DNA of 64,000 nucleotides from Antilocapra americana (lineage: Eukaryota; Chordata; Mammalia; Artiodactyla; Antilocapridae): the NCBI GenBank assembly GCA_007570785.1, contig ML664161.1:1811821-1875820 (forward strand), in the 5' to 3' direction. Positions 60,956 to 64,000 of the stretch are shown here, piece after piece. The notes below the pieces were generated by a model. It made no database searches, was not told the DNA's origin, and worked only from the letters and a program-made list of their open reading frames with translations. Positions within the stretch are counted from its first letter, which is position 1, and every line of letters begins with the position of its first letter. A program made the position numbers and the translations under genes.

Positions 60956-61830
60956 ACATTTTCTGTTGTTGAGAACAGCTGTTCTAAAGCAATGAGACAA
61001 AAGAATTTATTAAACTAGAAAAAGGAGATTATTGGGCCCAATTGCTAATGATAAGTAATAGTAAAGAACTAAACCACTGAAGACAGTTGATCATAGTTCT
61101 TCAAAGTTTTAAAATAAAAACCTTAAATTACTTCAAGCTGTCTAGTTTAGAATGTAATTTCTGAGAAGTCATTTATATAACTAAAATACCTGTTGGTATA
61201 TTTTATGTTATTCTAAGAAAGCATTTCAGATTTAGAATATTTTAAATGTAACTTATTTTAACTTATGGTTAATTAAGTAAAAAAAAAAACTACTTTAAAA
61301 AATACTCTTTTATACCTAGCTGAGATTATTTATTTTTTTTAATTCTGATATATTTTGTCTAATTCTATTAATATTATTCTTGAGAAAATCTGACAAGCTG
61401 GTTGTAATATTCTATATCTCAGTACAAACAAAATATGTTAACTGAGTCTAGGTTTAACTGCCATGTAGTTTCACAATTTTATTTTATGTACTATTTTTTT
61501 TTCAAAAACATTCTGTTTTTTATGTGCTACTTAAACTCAGTCTAAAATATTCCTTTATAGTATTCATTCTTAGCAAGTTTTTCTTCAACTCCTTTTTATG
61601 CTTCTTTTATTTTTTTTGTTTCTATTTTTGTTGGTTTTTGATACCAAAATGGATGGTAACCAGTAAGCAATACAAAAGGCTCCACAACACTCAAATGTTA
61701 TTGTTCTCAAATCTCCTTTACATTCTTCCTTAAATTAAATTGAAATCATTTCAGGAGCCATTAGTCAGAGTAGCAGATAGCCTAACACCTCCTTCTTAGA
61801 CTCCACATCACCTCCATTTCCAATTTTTAA
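60956..61830. other. Unassigned AT-rich sequence
   Basis: Nothing recognised. Confidence 0.35.
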
Positions 61831-62080
61831 TTTTTAAAAATAATTTTGTTTGCAGTGGGTCTTCATTGCTGCATGCGGCTACTCTCTAGTTGCAGAGTAC
61901 GGGCATCTCATTATGGTGGCTTCTCTTGTTGCAGAGAATGGGCTCAAGAGCTCAGGCTCAGTAGTTATGGTGCATGGACTCAGTTATTCTGTGGCATGTA
62001 GAATCTTCCTGCACCTGGAATCAAACCTGTGTCCCTGCATTGGCAGGCAGATTCTTAACCACTGGACTACTAGAGAAGTC
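61831..62080 (-). mobile_element. CHR-1-type SINE with 11-bp duplication
   Basis: GTGGGTCTTCATTGCTGCAT, GCGGCTACTCTCTAGTTGCA, GTGGCTTCTCTTGTTGCAGA, CCCTGCATTGGCAGGCAGAT and TTCTTAACCACTGGACTACT are reversed CHR-1. CCAATTTTTAA-type sequence at 61,820-61,830 and CCAATTTCTAA at 62,081-62,091 flank it with one mismatch. Confidence 0.9.
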
Positions 62081-62335
62081 CCAATTTCTAATATTTGAAA
62101 TTGATAATCCATTCTCAAATAATCTGTGCCTTCTGAAAGATGTCTACTCTACTTCCCTATATAAGCAATGAGAGCTGTGTTTTTTTAATCAATGCATGGA
62201 TGCCTTACATCCTACTGTCAGAATGTTATGCTACTGAGTACTGATTTTCCATAGTCTGACTATTACAGTCAAGATTCTGAGGTAGGCCTGCCTTGTTTAA
62301 ACTGGATCCAGAGAGACGCAAAGAGTTTATTTATT

Positions 62336-63225
62336 TATTTTTTTTGCACTGTATTATTATTTTTTTTCTTTTCTTTTTTTTTTATTGTTTTTGCCATACA
62401 TTGTCATGATATCACCATGGGTTTACATATGCTTCCCTTCCGGAACCCCCCTCCTTCCTCCCTCCCCGCCCCGGGAAATCTCACTGCACCAGTCCCGAGC
62501 ATCAATCCTGGGCTGGCGGTTGATTAGACACATGGCAATTAACATGCTTCAATGCCCTTCTCCCATATCATCCCACCCTTACCCTCATCCACAAAGTCCA
62601 CGAGTCTATTCTATGCATCTGCGTTCCTTTTGTTGTCTCGCATGTTGGGTTCTCGTTACCGTCTTTCTAAATTCCATATATATGCGTTAATATACTGTAT
62701 TGTTGTTTTTGCTTCTGGCTTACTTCACTCTGGATAATGGGCTCCAGTTTCGTCCATCTGAGTAGAATTGCTTCAAATGAATTTTTTTTTAATGCTGAGT
62801 AATATTCCATTGTGTATATGTACCACAGCTTTCTTATCCATTCGTCAGTTGATGGGCATCTAGGTTGCTTCCATGTCTTGCCTATTGTAAACAATGCAGC
62901 GATGAACATTGGGGTACACGTGGCTCTTTCAATTCTGGTTTCTTCGGTGTATATGCCCAGCAGTGGGATTGCTGGGTCATATGGCAGGTCTATTTGCAGC
63001 TTTTTAAGGAACCTCCACACTGTTTTCCATAGTGGCTGTACTAGTTTGCATTCCCACCAACAGTGTAAGAGGGTTCCCTTTTCTCCACATCCTCTCCAGC
63101 ATTTATTGCTTGTAGACTTTTGGATGGCAGCCATTCTGACTGGTGTAAAGTGGTACTTCATTGTGGTTTTGATTTGCATTTCTCTGATAATGAGTGATGT
63201 TGAGCATCTTTTCATGTGTTTCAGA
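62336..63225 (-). mobile_element. Young ruminant L1, 5'-truncated, ORF2 C-terminus open
   Basis: On the minus strand a single frame of 182 codons (63,215-62,667) stays open to the natural end of L1 ORF2. It contains the cysteine-rich [18 protein letters not shown] segment, then [13 protein letters not shown] and the terminus THIYGI. The 3' UTR (62,666-62,380) includes the G-rich tract, read on the plus strand as CCCCCCTCCTTCCTCCC, and ends in a tail read as T runs at about 62,336-62,380. The 5' side is cut at about 63,221. It lacks the endonuclease and RT, so it cannot move itself. An intact frame over this length implies a recent insertion. Confidence 0.93.
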
Positions 63226-64000
63226 TATCAACTCCACTCAGTGTCAGATTTGACCCAGTCTGCCCTCTGAATTCCTGGGGAATTATTCTTTAAGTTATAA
63301 TTTTTTCTAATAAGTAATTCTCCAGGTTGTCATTTGAGACTGAAGAAGTGTAAACAGGTTTTTTAGCTGTTTGCTGTGAAAATTTGCAATGGCTATTGCT
63401 TGTACAAGCTTATTTATCTAATCAGGAATCAGGGGCTTTTCTTTTTCTTGCTATGAAACTGAAAAAGCACCTCCTGCATCCTGTCCTAAACTGGTAGGGA
63501 TTAATTGATTTCTGCATGGGGTCAAGCACTATCAAAGATTCCAAGAGAGAGGAAAAGGCAATTTTTTAGCCCATCTATACTATGAGCAGAAAAGAAAAAA
63601 TAGGACATAAAGTGCAAGATAAACACATTCAGCATGAATGATGTTTCACTAAAGTTGTCTGCTATGTTTCTTGTTAATAAGTTATGATTGCAATTCCTGA
63701 TGGTAATGTGGGATCTAAAATATAATCATCCATATTTAAAAAACCAAATGTTTTTTAGTTTTAAAAAGATATATCAAGTGGATTTCACAAAACTACAGAA
63801 ATAAAACATTTTATTATAGGAAGTCTACAGCATTACAGTGAGAATTACTATGAAAATACTTTCATTAATTTGTCTTGTGACAACTATAGAAATGAGACAT
63901 TCTATAAACATTCAGTGTAGGTACAGAAAGTCTTCACCAAATTATATAACGTTTTCCCTAAGGCACACATTTAAATATACTGGCAAGTAACTCATTAAAA
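63226..64000. other. Unassigned AT-rich sequence
   Basis: Nothing recognised up to the end of the window. Confidence 0.35.

Noticed and set aside
62667..63215. Unknown conserved 182-residue protein
   Set aside because: Sequence such as [13 protein letters not shown] and the terminus THIYGI identify it as the end of L1 ORF2.

Overview
This window is mammalian, and specifically ruminant, nuclear DNA. It is AT-rich, has no operons and no intact host gene that I can see, and is full of elements limited to or typical of ruminants: BovB (RTE-type LINE), Bov-tA and BOV-A2 SINEs, CHR-type SINEs shared with other cetartiodactyls, and bovine-type L1 3' ends. Older mammalian layers (L2, MIR, ancient L1, hAT and Tigger-like DNA transposons, an LTR) lie beneath them. 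The repeat set fits cattle, buffalo, bison, sheep or goat; I cannot separate these from the sequence alone. The window is best read as a gene desert or a long intron.

Layout. 1-6 kb: decayed L1, an unassigned old repeat, a G-rich L1 3' end, one SINE. 6-15 kb: four BovB fragments (6.25-7.5, 8.5-9.5, 13.2, 14.3 kb), several SINEs, two MIRs, a Tigger-like relic and a 574-bp DNA transposon relic with inverted ends. 15-23 kb: SINEs, L1 3' end, L2, MER5-like element, a solo-LTR-like sequence and an L2 split by an old L1. 23-29 kb: a long stretch that may be the inside of an ancient endogenous retrovirus, interrupted by a BovB, three SINEs and a hAT relic. 29.6-40 kb: the main structure. 40-64 kb: three more BovB copies, BOV-A2, CHR-1/CHR-2 and Bov-tA SINEs, an eroded ARPC4-like retropseudogene (about 55.7-56.0 kb), two hAT relics and a young 5'-truncated L1 at 62.3-63.2 kb.

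The main structure is a nest of four retrotransposition layers. An ancient sense-strand L1 (29.6-31.4 and 38.0-40.0 kb) holds a long minus-strand BovB with its 5' leader (31,446-34,460 and 36,259-38,046). That BovB is split by a shorter plus-strand BovB (34,461-36,258). The plus-strand BovB is split by an intronless, polyadenylated copy of the SMN (survival motor neuron) mRNA at 34,490-35,766. The SMN copy has a perfect 15-bp target-site duplication (AAAAAGCAGAGACAT) preceded by TT, the classic L1 endonuclease site TT/AAAA. The order of events follows directly from which element is broken by which.

The SMN retrocopy spans 5' UTR, all coding exons including exon 7, and a 3' UTR. A net one-base deletion near codon 80 splits it into two open frames: an N-terminal 148-codon frame (Gemin2-binding and basic regions) and a shifted frame holding the Tudor, proline-rich and YG-box parts. 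The CpG-rich start is little decayed, so the insertion looks fairly recent. I found no new defence, enzymatic or RNA system. The notable items are the SMN retrocopy and its nest, an inverted duplication inside the BovB leader, and the ARPC4-like relic. Repeat family names come from memory and need a repeat-library search to confirm.
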